Positions 34,768 to 42,652 of a stretch of 64,000 nucleotides of DNA are shown one piece after another. The DNA lies in assembly GCF_027627475.1 (NCBI RefSeq), contig NZ_CP115484.1:3890001-3954000 (forward strand), given 5' to 3'. This DNA comes from Paenibacillus sp. SYP-B4298 (GTDB taxonomy: Bacteria; Bacillota; Bacilli; Paenibacillales; Paenibacillaceae). The notes beneath the pieces are model-generated. The model was not told the DNA's origin, did not search any database, and saw nothing but the letters and a program-made list of their open reading frames with translations. Position 1 is the stretch's first letter, and each line of letters opens with the position of its first letter. The position numbers and the translations under genes are program-made.

Positions 34768-34831
34768 GTGAACTGTGGCCCATGAGAAGGACACTATGAA
34801 AAGAGTGACCCACTTATGGGTCACAGTTCAC
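34768..34831. repeat. nested inverted repeat, possible mobile-element end
   Basis: GTGAACTGTGGCCCAT (34768-34783) is matched at 15 of 16 positions by an inverted copy at 34816-34831. Inside the right copy, GTGACCCA-CTTA-TGGGTCAC (34805-34824) forms a second, exclusive hairpin. It lies between the regulator stop and its terminator; origin from a decayed insertion sequence is possible but unproven. Confidence 0.45.
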
Positions 34832-34847
34832 CCGGAGTTTGAAGCCC

Positions 34848-36452
34848 CTAGAAGAGTCTGAATTGATCGCGGTATGAGCGTGGAGAATAGCCAGTATGCT
34901 TTTTGAAGGTTTTGCTGAAGTGGCTTTCGTCGTTAAATCCCAGCTCATCGACAATCTGCCGCACCTTGACCTCGCTGCCAGTGAGCAGCAGCTTCGCTCT
35001 CTCGATCTTCAGCTCCGCCAGATAGACGAACAGGTTGGCCCCGAACTCCTCCTTGAACATCTTGGAGATATATTCCTTGCTCAAGTAGAAGCGGTCGGAC
35101 AGCTCCTTGAGCGAATGCTTGCGCGCATACTCCTGCTCCAGATAGTCGCGAATATCGTAGATGACCTTGCGCTCCTTGCGCTGCTTGATCTCCAGCCGCG
35201 AGACCGATTCCAGAAACTTGAGCACGCAGCGCCGCACAAACGGGACATTCAATTCGCTGCCCACCGCGAGCCTAAGCGCCGCCAGCTCGGCAAGATACGC
35301 CCGTTGATCCTCCATCTGGTCAACGAGCCGCTCCAACTGGTAGAGCAGATCGGCATTCAGCTTACGGATGCTCGCCAGACTCATGCCAGCCGCTCCCCCG
35401 GCCTCATCGTATACCTCCTCCACCGTCTGGCGGATGAAGGCGAGGCTGCCCGAATCGATGGCAGATGACAGCCTTCGCTCAATGCTCCCAGCCTGGTGAT
35501 GCGTCGCTCGCGCTGTCGGCTGGAGCAACGCATAGAACGCCGTTCGATTTTCCAACTGTCCGGCATGCAGCCAGGACAGCGCCGCCCGCGCTTCCTTGAG
35601 CGAATCACGGGTCTGATGCGGACGTGTTCGACTTTCACCTACGCCGATCAGCACGGTAATGCCGAGCAGCTCCTTCAGCTCACCCCCAAGCCTGTCGAGC
35701 AGCTCGCCAAGCTCCTGATGTCCTAGCCCGCGATACATAATGAGGATCAGCTCACTGTCTTGCTGGCGGCTGCGGAAGCACCGTCCCAGGCCGGCCAGCA
35801 GCTCGTTCACCATATTGACTAGCGCATATAGCAGCAGATGAGGATTGGCGTGGAAGCGGTTATCAGCCACCTCTGCAAAGTTGTCCATTACACAGGCAAC
35901 CGCGGTATATTCCGCCTCCTGTGGGCGATCCGGCAGACCGAGGCTACGCAGCAGCCCCTCCTCACTGGTCGTGGAGCCGACCATCCACTGATGGAACAAA
36001 TCCTCGCTAAGCAGCGGCAGGCTCTCATTAAGCCGCTGTTGCACATGGAGCGAGCGCTCCTGCTCCTGCCGCCTGGCATTCAGCTCCCGCACCGCCTGTG
36101 ACAACGCATCATGCAGCGCTTCCGGCCGAATCGGCTTAAGCAGGTAATCGACAATCCGCGAGGTAATCGCCTGCTTCATATAAGCAAAATCATCATAGCC
36201 GCTAATGATGATGAGTTGTATATGCGGGTATCTCTCCCGCAGCGTGCGGATTAGCTCTGCGCCATGCAAGCCCGGCATTCGCATATCGCTCAGCACCAGA
36301 TCAGGCCGCTCGCGCTCGACCGCCTCCAGCAGCTCATCGCCATTTTGAGCCTCTGCGATGAGCTCAATGCCGTGACGCTCCCATTCCGCTTGCTTCACAA
36401 TCGCGCTGCGAGCCCGCCGCTCATCATCTGCCACGATCGCTCTATATTTCAT
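34848..36452 (-). CDS. AraC-type response regulator (YesN-like)
   Basis: 534 residues. The receiver (1-125) has the pocket VADDERRAR, the phospho-acceptor in PDLVLSDMRMPGLHG, and YLLKPIRPEAL. A middle region of about 270 residues is typical of YesN regulators. The C-terminal AraC domain (about 430-534) has two helix-turn-helix units: HSLKELSDRFYLSKEYISKMF and KVRQIVDELGFNDESHFSKTF, ending in KHTGYSPRSYRDQF. Controlled by the YesM-like kinase whose gene it overlaps by 11 bases, it should activate the adjacent sugar-import and pectin-degradation operon. Confidence 0.9.
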   Translation of the reverse strand: MKYRAIVADDERRARSAIVKQAEWERHGIELIAEAQNGDELLEAVERERPDLVLSDMRMPGLHGAELIRTLRERYPHIQLIIISGYDDFAYMKQAITSRIVDYLLKPIRPEALHDALSQAVRELNARRQEQERSLHVQQRLNESLPLLSEDLFHQWMVGSTTSEEGLLRSLGLPDRPQEAEYTAVACVMDNFAEVADNRFHANPHLLLYALVNMVNELLAGLGRCFRSRQQDSELILIMYRGLGHQELGELLDRLGGELKELLGITVLIGVGESRTRPHQTRDSLKEARAALSWLHAGQLENRTAFYALLQPTARATHHQAGSIERRLSSAIDSGSLAFIRQTVEEVYDEAGGAAGMSLASIRKLNADLLYQLERLVDQMEDQRAYLAELAALRLAVGSELNVPFVRRCVLKFLESVSRLEIKQRKERKVIYDIRDYLEQEYARKHSLKELSDRFYLSKEYISKMFKEEFGANLFVYLAELKIERAKLLLTGSEVKVRQIVDELGFNDESHFSKTFKKHTGYSPRSYRDQFRLF

Positions 36453-38268
36453 CGGTCTTCCCCCTCTCTTGCTCGTGAGGCTCTGCCTGCTCCGGCAGTG
36501 GCGGCAGCCACAGCTCGACCTGCGTGCCCTGTCCCGGCGCGCTGCTCAGTTGCAGGCGCGCTTCCTGTCCGTACATTAGCTGTAGCCGCTGGGACACATT
36601 AAGCAGCCCGATCCGCTCATGACCGCTCTGCTCCAGCATATCAGGCGCATCCAATGCCGCCTGTAGACGGCTTAACCTCTCGGGCGCTATGCCCACCCCA
36701 TTGTCCGTAATTATGATGCGCAGTCCCCCGTCCTCCAGGCGGCATTGCAGCTCCACCTCGCCGCGATGCTTCGACGGCTCCAGGCCGTGGATGATCGCAT
36801 TCTCCACGAGCGGCTGCAGGAACAGCTTGGGCACCACCCACTGCAGCGCCTCCTTGGGCACATCGATGCGCGAGGCCAGTCTGTCTTCGAATCGACAGGT
36901 CTGAATCCATAGATAATCCTCGACATTGCGAAGCTCGTCCTGCAGCATGGCGCGCTCCCCCGGCTTCAAGCTATAGCGGAGCATATCAGAGAGCGCATGC
37001 GTCATGCGAACCAGCTCGTCAATCCCCTCATCCAGGGCCACACTGCCGATCGTCTGCAACGTGTTGTACATAAAATGCGGATTAATCTGAGCCTGCAGCG
37101 CCTTCCATTGTGATTCACGGGTAGCCAGCCTCATCTTGTACTTCTCCGTAATCAGCGTATCGATCTGCTGGATCATCCGGTTATAGGCATGGGAGATTTG
37201 CCCGATCTCATCCGTTTGCGTTACGGTAACAGGCAATTGGAAGTTGCCCTCCCCGGCACGCACCATATGGCGCTTCAGCTTGAGCAGCGGCCCGGTCAGC
37301 CGGATCGAGATATACGCAGTCGTCGCAATAACAATGCATACGATGCTTAATGCAATCAACAGGTTAATCGTCCGCGTCTTGTCGGCCTGAGCGATAATAA
37401 CATGCACCGGAATCAGCTTCGCCACCAGTTGGCCATTGTGAGCCGAGCGGGCATAGACAAGCCGCTTCGTTTCCGCGCTGCCCGCTTCGGTATATTGGAA
37501 GCTCCCCGCCTCCTCCTCGCCCGCCATCGTAGAGAGCCATTCGGCTGGCAATGATGACATCGCCGGATCAGAGCTGTACAGCAGCTCCCCCTTAGCCGTC
37601 CACACTCCGATCTCCTCATCGGGACTTAGAAGCCCCTCCTCACCGATCCGCTGGAGCTGTGTCAACGTGTAATTCATCGTCAGGACGCCAACCTCGGGGG
37701 TATAGCCCTTGATCAGCCGAGTCAGCGAGAACACGGGCACACCGGATTGTATCCGGTATTCAGCGGGATAGTTGCTTAGCTTATGCTGCGGTTCAATAAT
37801 CAGCTTGTCCGGCTCCGCCACTGCATGAGCGTACCAATCCCGCTCCTCCATAGCTTTCGCGTCTGAAAAGGAGGTGTTCAACGCTTTATTAATGACATAC
37901 AGCTCTTGATTGAGCGGAGTATAGAACAGCACGGAATGGGTCTCCTTGCGAGCCAGATACAGGCTCATCAGCTTGCGCAGCTTGAGATTATGCTGAATGA
38001 ACTCCGTGTCCGCAAGCTGATATTCCGGTGAAAACAACAGATCCGAATAAAATGCAAGCCCCACGTTCTCAAGCTGTATAAAATAATCATCCAGCCTGCT
38101 AATAAGCTGCTGCAGAATGGCTTTATTATTAACAATATAGCTCTGCTCCAATTCGGCAGCGAAGTTGCGGTACGAAATGTAGATCGATAACAGCAGCGGC
38201 AGCATGATGACGCCGACAAAGCTCAATATCATCTTTTTGCGTATACTTTGCATGATGGCCTGGATCAC
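36442..38268 (-). CDS. sensor histidine kinase (YesM-like)
   Basis: About 608 residues from GTG 38268 (GAGAGGGG 7 bases upstream); ATG 38253 is an alternative and the frame to 38349 lacks support. Order: first helix MILSFVGVIMLPLLLSIYI, a large extracellular sensor with coiled-coil character, second helix near 305-325, a HAMP linker, then the HisKA_7/His_kinase phospho-site QINPHFMYNTLQTIGSVAL and an ATPase domain with LVENAIIHGLEP and DNGVGI. It forms a two-component system with the overlapping YesN-like regulator. The signal is probably a plant cell-wall oligosaccharide, by context only. Confidence 0.88.
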   Translation of the reverse strand: MIQAIMQSIRKKMILSFVGVIMLPLLLSIYISYRNFAAELEQSYIVNNKAILQQLISRLDDYFIQLENVGLAFYSDLLFSPEYQLADTEFIQHNLKLRKLMSLYLARKETHSVLFYTPLNQELYVINKALNTSFSDAKAMEERDWYAHAVAEPDKLIIEPQHKLSNYPAEYRIQSGVPVFSLTRLIKGYTPEVGVLTMNYTLTQLQRIGEEGLLSPDEEIGVWTAKGELLYSSDPAMSSLPAEWLSTMAGEEEAGSFQYTEAGSAETKRLVYARSAHNGQLVAKLIPVHVIIAQADKTRTINLLIALSIVCIVIATTAYISIRLTGPLLKLKRHMVRAGEGNFQLPVTVTQTDEIGQISHAYNRMIQQIDTLITEKYKMRLATRESQWKALQAQINPHFMYNTLQTIGSVALDEGIDELVRMTHALSDMLRYSLKPGERAMLQDELRNVEDYLWIQTCRFEDRLASRIDVPKEALQWVVPKLFLQPLVENAIIHGLEPSKHRGEVELQCRLEDGGLRIIITDNGVGIAPERLSRLQAALDAPDMLEQSGHERIGLLNVSQRLQLMYGQEARLQLSSAPGQGTQVELWLPPLPEQAEPHEQERGKTDEI

Positions 38269-38432
38269 GCTGCCGCCCCTCTCGAAATCTGTCTTATTTT
38301 GTCGTATAGCATGTGTTCCAAGTATAAGGTTGGACAAATGATTATACAAGTATCCTGCTCCTATTCTACTTGTCCGATTACGGTTCTGTCATAGCCATCG
38401 AGAAGTGCGGGCTACCGACCATCCGACACAAA

Positions 38433-38461
38433 AATAGCGGCACAGCTAAGCTGCACCGCTA
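38433..38461 (-). terminator. terminator of the NlpC/P60 gene
   Basis: On the minus strand ATAGCGG-t-CAGCT ... AGCTG-t-CCGCTAT, a 12-bp stem with one mismatch, is followed by TTTTTGTG; about 50 bases past the stop codon. Confidence 0.75.
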
Positions 38462-38508
38462 TACATGTATCGTATTGGCTACAATCACTCCACTATGTAC
38501 TCACTTCG

Positions 38509-38982
38509 TCACTCCGAAGCCGTCATCGCTGCAAAGGCTTCATCTGTAGCCACCCGACGCGCCGTGACATATCTTTTGGCGTAATACCCCTCGGTCAAGC
38601 TGCTAATAATAACCCCCTTGCTTGAGGAGGAATGCGCGAATTGGCCGTCCCCTACATAAATTCCTGCATGAGAAACGCCCTTGCCACTCGTATTGAAGAA
38701 GACCAGATCGCCTATACGCAGATCCTCCGTCTGAACCTCGGTGCCTTCCTCCGCCTGAGACTGCGAGGTTCGCGGCAGCTCGACATCATATTGACTGAGA
38801 ATATGAAGAATAAAGCCCGAACAATCAAATCCGCCTGTCGTTGTTCCTCCATATAGATATGGAGTGCCCAGCACCTCGTCAATCGATTGCTGCAGCGCCG
38901 TGCCCGACGGACTCGCGAAGACACTCCCTCCGCCGATCAGAAGCATCAAGCAGGATAATACTGCCGCTACACGTTTCCTCAA
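38509..38982 (-). CDS. secreted NlpC/P60 family cell-wall endopeptidase
   Basis: 157 residues. An N-terminal signal peptide (MRKRVAAVLSCLMLLIGGGSVFA) is followed by a single catalytic domain: LGTPYLYGGTTTGGFDCSGF with the nucleophile Cys, GDLVFFNTSGKGVSHAGIYVG with the catalytic His, and FAHSSSSKGV as the third element. It cleaves the D-gamma-Glu to diaminopimelate link or a related bond of peptidoglycan. There is no cell-wall-binding repeat, so it is a minimal enzyme of the family. It stands alone with its own terminator. Confidence 0.9.
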   Translation of the reverse strand: MRKRVAAVLSCLMLLIGGGSVFASPSGTALQQSIDEVLGTPYLYGGTTTGGFDCSGFILHILSQYDVELPRTSQSQAEEGTEVQTEDLRIGDLVFFNTSGKGVSHAGIYVGDGQFAHSSSSKGVIISSLTEGYYAKRYVTARRVATDEAFAAMTASE

Positions 38983-39323
38983 GATCGAATCCTCCCTTTC
39001 AGTTTAGCGCGCGCCCTTATCACACCGTGTATCGACCGCACCGATCCAAACTATAGAGTCATTGATTCTCAACTTATTATTTGTAGTATAATTCGGCACA
39101 GGCAAGTTTTATCCTCTGTCAGCAACATTAAAAAAAATTCATTTTATTGAGGATTCACACAAAATACAAACCCATTCCTAAAAACAATGCTCGATCTGCT
39201 CCTCAATAATTCAGTAGCAACATCACTACAGGATGATGCCACTATACACCCAGCAGCTTGTCCCACATCAGATCAAGACAAAGAGCCCGCTCTGCAGCAG
39301 AAGCAGGACGGGCAGCGAATACA
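38983..39323. other. intergenic region between NlpC/P60 and BlaI-type genes
   Basis: 341 bases. The AT-rich part 39060-39180 should hold the promoter of the NlpC/P60 gene. A weak hairpin at 39286-39314 (GCCCG...CGGGC with two internal mismatches) may terminate the BlaI-type gene on the minus strand. No gene is seen. Confidence 0.4.
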
Positions 39324-39746
39324 TCATTTAAGCTTCCTCTCCTGCAGCCGCTCCTCCAGCTTGCGGATAAGGGACGGGTCAATATCATCCAACTGCTCAA
39401 TGAAATGATTGACAACTAGCGGGCCAAAATCCTTGATCAGTCCTTCGGTTACCGCTCGGGTCTGCTCCACAATGAACTGCTCCTTCGTCTGCACCGGATA
39501 GAAGAACGTTAGCCGATTGCGGCCGCCCCCCGTCGATTCCTTATGCAGAATGCCTTTATCGGCGAGGCGGATCATGACCGTCATAACCGCGTTCAAAGAA
39601 ATGGCCGTTTCCTTGTTCAACTGTTCATGTGTCTGCTTGATCGTCAGCTTGCCTCTCTCCCAGAGCAGCTCCATGATTTTTGCCTCAAGCGAGCCGAAGA
39701 AACGGTTGAGTCCTCCTTCATTAAGATTCAGCCTCTTAATCGTCAT
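39324..39746 (-). CDS. BlaI/MecI/CopY-family repressor
   Basis: 140 residues. The winged-helix core is RFFGSLEAKIMELLWERG, LTIKQTHEQLNK and ISLNAVMTVMIRLADKGIL, followed by the wing and a C-terminal dimerisation helix (LIRKLEERLQERK). Family members repress beta-lactamase (BlaI, with BlaR1) or copper-efflux genes (CopY). No BlaR1-type protease gene and no CopY Cys hook (CxC motifs) are seen. Because the next genes encode copper/haem-type membrane proteins, a role in metal or oxidase gene control is suggested, but the ligand or signal is unknown. Confidence 0.82.
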   Translation of the reverse strand: MTIKRLNLNEGGLNRFFGSLEAKIMELLWERGKLTIKQTHEQLNKETAISLNAVMTVMIRLADKGILHKESTGGGRNRLTFFYPVQTKEQFIVEQTRAVTEGLIKDFGPLVVNHFIEQLDDIDPSLIRKLEERLQERKLK

Positions 39747-40008
39747 TTATGCTTTCTCCTTGGATTGCTAGTTATATGGTTATTGTAGCATTTTTCCGAC
39801 AGGAGACAAAGGACTGACCATGCGGGCATGGCCTGCAACGTAGAAGCGGAGCACCTGCATGGCGGACGTACTTGGGGCATAGGATGAACATAGCAAGCCG
39901 ATCGCCATACCGCAGCATGGCAGCCAGTTGCCAAGGCTAGCATATTAGGCGGTGTGTAGCTTCGCGAGGAAGCTGCCAAGACGGCAAGGCGGGTCATGGC
40001 CGAACCAT
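39747..40008. other. upstream part of a structured intergenic region
   Basis: About 260 bases between the BlaI-type gene and a complex repeat. Several imperfect inverted repeats occur (for example AGCTTCGCGAGGAAGCT near 39958). An AT-rich start near 39770-39800 should contain the BlaI-type promoter. No gene is supported. Confidence 0.35.
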
Positions 40009-40170
40009 GGCGCTAAGGCGTGTATGCAAACCCGCATAAGGGTACCATCCCCGCCTTAGCGCCCCCTGCTGCGTTGCTTTTCGCAGGCGTACCCCGGTAC
40101 GCCTGCGAAAAAGCGCCTGGCATGGAACGAAAATTCGGCAACATCTGCTCCTTGCGGAGTTTGCATACAC
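40009..40170 (+). promoter_or_regulatory. structured leader or palindromic repeat upstream of the FixH-like gene
   Basis: Three perfect inverted pairs are nested or mutually exclusive: GGCGCTAAGGCG (40009-40020) with 40052-40063; GTGTATGCAAAC (40020-40031) with 40159-40170; and a 16-bp stem with a 2-base loop at 40078-40111 (TTTTCGCAGGCGTACC arm). The first two pairs compete, since the second left arm lies in the loop of the first. The last arm ends just before the ribosome site of the next gene. It could be an attenuator or a mobile palindromic repeat. Confidence 0.5.
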
Positions 40171-40187
40171 ACCCTAGGGGGGATGTC

Positions 40188-40604
40188 ATGAAAGCAAGCT
40201 GGGGAATCGCGCTATTAATAGGGGTGCTAGCGGTCAGCTTCACGCTGCGCTATGGCGGAATTGTGGACAGTCGAAGCGATCAATCGGTCTATACCCATCA
40301 AGAGATGCGGATGGAGCTTGAGATGGAAACCGATGCAGCGTCGATCCAATCGATGGAGGAGGTGGTCTTCCTGCTGCGAGCCGCCCGGCCTTCAGGGGAG
40401 CCGATAAGCGGCGCAACGGTACACATTCGTGTGTCCATGCCGGATATGCTGTGCGGTATTCTTCCTGGCGATGCGGTGGAAACCGCTCCAGGCCATTACC
40501 GGATTACCGTCCTTCCGGTCATGCCGGGTCGCTGGCAGGCGGAGACACAGCTTAGCTGGCAGGGGAATGTCGGCAGCATGACGGCTTCATTTGACGCCCA
40601 CTAA
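40188..40604 (+). CDS. FixH/YtkA-like membrane-anchored protein
   Basis: 138 residues from ATG 40188 (GGGGGG 6 bases upstream); the longer frame to 40020 lies in the repeat. One N-terminal membrane helix (WGIALLIGVLAVSFTLRYG) is followed by an extracytoplasmic beta-sandwich: EVVFLLRAARPSGEPISGA, VHIRVSMPDMLCG and GHYRITVLPVMPGRWQAETQ, a layout shared by FixH and YtkA-like domains. Such proteins occur with copper delivery and cbb3 or other oxidase assembly genes. A second protein of the same type is encoded at 44088. Exact role unknown. Confidence 0.7.
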   Translation: MKASWGIALLIGVLAVSFTLRYGGIVDSRSDQSVYTHQEMRMELEMETDAASIQSMEEVVFLLRAARPSGEPISGATVHIRVSMPDMLCGILPGDAVETAPGHYRITVLPVMPGRWQAETQLSWQGNVGSMTASFDAH

Positions 40605-40636
40605 GCTTCGGTTCCCCACTCCACCTCGCAGCAGGC

Positions 40637-41323
40637 TCACCATAGCCAGGGGTGAATGGCTGGAATCCAGCCGCTGACGCTCATTCCCTTGAGCAGAGCG
40701 AGCATCCCCATCAGAATCGCCAGCGTCAGTCCCGCTCGGCGCAGCGCATGTCGCCAGCGGCGACCAAGCTTGCCTGCCAGCAGTGCCGTCAACAGCATCG
40801 CCGGGAGGGTAGACAGTCCGAAGGCAAGCAGTAACAGCGCCCCCTGCACCCATGATCCGGTAGAGGCCGCATTCATCTGCATCGCATAGGTCAGGCCGCA
40901 AGGCAACAAGCCGAGTAGCAGTCCAGATGCCAATGGAGCTAACAACTCATGGCGTGTGCCAAGCCAGGCTAGCCTTCGTTGCAGCGGCCCCTGTCCCAGC
41001 AGACGATGGCCGGGATAGATCGGGAGTGTATAGCGCCGCCAGGCCCATAATAGAATAAGCAGGCCGCCAAGCATGCTGGCGGCCCCCTGAATGCCGACCA
41101 GGCCGCCGGCCATATTGAGGAAGGAGCCGGCCAATCCCATCAAGCCGCCAATAGCCGTATACGTCACGACGCGGCCGACATTATAAGCCAGTGCCGCACG
41201 CATCGAACGTTCCCCCGACTGCAGCGCAAATGCCGAGACGATCCCTCCGCACATGGCGATGCAATGCGGAGCACCGCTCAAGCCAGCCAGCACGGCCAGC
41301 GACAGCAAGGCACTGCTGATCAT
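40637..41323 (-). CDS. SafE/TauE-like (UreH-domain) membrane protein
   Basis: 228 residues from ATG 41323 (GGGGGAGTGAGGGG in front); the extension to 41539 is not supported. Six or seven helices with two conserved Cys-containing motifs: LSGAPHCIAMCGGIVSAF in the first helix and LLPCGLTYAMQM in the middle. These HCxxMCGG and PCG motifs define the SafE/UreH_2 group found with FixGHIS/CcoS copper-oxidase maturation genes, where copper or sulfur transfer has been suggested. Convergent with the FixH-like gene, it fits the metal/cytochrome theme of the region. Substrate not established. Confidence 0.78.
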   Translation of the reverse strand: MISSALLSLAVLAGLSGAPHCIAMCGGIVSAFALQSGERSMRAALAYNVGRVVTYTAIGGLMGLAGSFLNMAGGLVGIQGAASMLGGLLILLWAWRRYTLPIYPGHRLLGQGPLQRRLAWLGTRHELLAPLASGLLLGLLPCGLTYAMQMNAASTGSWVQGALLLLAFGLSTLPAMLLTALLAGKLGRRWRHALRRAGLTLAILMGMLALLKGMSVSGWIPAIHPWLW

Positions 41324-41581
41324 CCCCTCACTCCCCCTTTGTGGCCTCGCGGGACTGCATATGCTGTGACACCACCTGCTTGAGCAGAGAGCATGAGCAA
41401 CCGTCGCCAGGGCAAGATGTCCATCTATATGGATATATATGAGCTTGCCAGCCAAAAAAGAAGACGCGGTGAAGCCCTCATGTCGACCCGTACACTGACC
41501 GCCCTGCCCGTACCGTTTGCTTATTCTATGAATGATCAAGCTGTGCGCGCTTCAACCAGGCAAGGCACAGCCCCTGAACTC

Positions 41582-42406
41582 CTATGTTTTTTTCTTGCGC
41601 ACCGTGACGATGGTCTCTCCCTGCTCCCTCACCATACTCCATTCCCATGACATCATGCGAGCGCGATCCTGCATCATTTTCAACCCGTATCGACTGCCGC
41701 CAGCGGCTTTCTCAGGGTCCCAGCCCTTGCCGTCATCGACAATCCGGCATACCCAGCCTCCCCCCTCCAGCTCTGCCTGAATCCTCGCCCTCCCTGCATC
41801 CGCATGCTTGTGAATATTGATCAGCGCTTCACGCACAATGGCCAGCAATTCGACTTTTTCCTTGGCACTCAGTGCCAGGTCGGGAATGCTCCAGTTGCTC
41901 TCGACTTGCAGCGCAGACTCTCTGCCCAGCTCCGCGATAAGACTCTGTATACCCTGCAGCCATGCCGCTGTCTTGGTATCCGCCGGATGACGCAGATTAG
42001 CTATCGCCTGTCGCACATAATCATTGGTTCGATGCACGCTCTCCTTCAGCTTGTGCAGCATTCCCTGCTCCGGCTGCTTGGTATGCTCTAGCTGCGTGAG
42101 CTGCGCATTGAGGAAGAACAGCGATTGCGCGATGCCATCATGGAGCTCCTGGGCAATCTTCTCCCGTTCCTCCATTGCCGCCTGCACAGCTTTGGCCTTG
42201 TTCAGCTCCTCCTGATTGTGCTCAATCATGGAGAACAACTGGGTCAGGAACAATAGTGACACGAGCAGCACAAATACCGGAGCCAGCCAGTTTCCCAGCT
42301 CCATGGAGATGTAGGGAAGCAAAAATTCATGCCGCACATACTCCCAGATTCCGATGGTTAATGTCGGTATCGTCAAGATCAGCCATTTGATTTGTCTATA
42401 AGTCAA
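41582..42406 (-). CDS. orphan histidine kinase of the LiaS/NarX (HisKA_3) type
   Basis: 274 residues from TTG 42406, with AGGAGTAGGGG upstream. Two N-terminal helices with a very short outer loop (LILTIPTLTIGIWEYV and LAPVFVLLVSLLFLTQLF) form an intramembrane-type sensor. A coiled coil leads to the phospho-site REKIAQELHDGIAQSLFF, and a HATPase_c domain with VREALINIHKHA, DDGKGW and GSRYGLKMMQDRA follows. Kinases of this group normally sit beside a LuxR-type response regulator; none is present here. It is divergent from the PepSY gene. Confidence 0.85.
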   Translation of the reverse strand: MTYRQIKWLILTIPTLTIGIWEYVRHEFLLPYISMELGNWLAPVFVLLVSLLFLTQLFSMIEHNQEELNKAKAVQAAMEEREKIAQELHDGIAQSLFFLNAQLTQLEHTKQPEQGMLHKLKESVHRTNDYVRQAIANLRHPADTKTAAWLQGIQSLIAELGRESALQVESNWSIPDLALSAKEKVELLAIVREALINIHKHADAGRARIQAELEGGGWVCRIVDDGKGWDPEKAAGGSRYGLKMMQDRARMMSWEWSMVREQGETIVTVRKKKT

Positions 42407-42652
42407 TGTCCCCTACTCCTCTCAGCAATCCGTCTCTCTACTATTCTACCTTGTGCAAGGCCAGAGCGGCATGACTCCAAATGGCTATGCCGCCGCTTGC
42501 GCCACACTCAGGCCAACACAGCAAGCAGCGGTCTGTGACACTCGCTTCAGCATGGCTGCCGTACATTTTTAACTCCAAAGAGCTATAGAAGAAATAACGC
42601 TGCCCCCATATAATTACTCAAGTAAATTGCTCGAATAGACAAGGAGGACATC

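Noticed and set aside
41393-41650. 85-codon plus-strand frame between the SafE-like and kinase genes
   Set aside because: No ribosome site, and its second half is antisense to the kinase gene; sequence has no recognisable fold.
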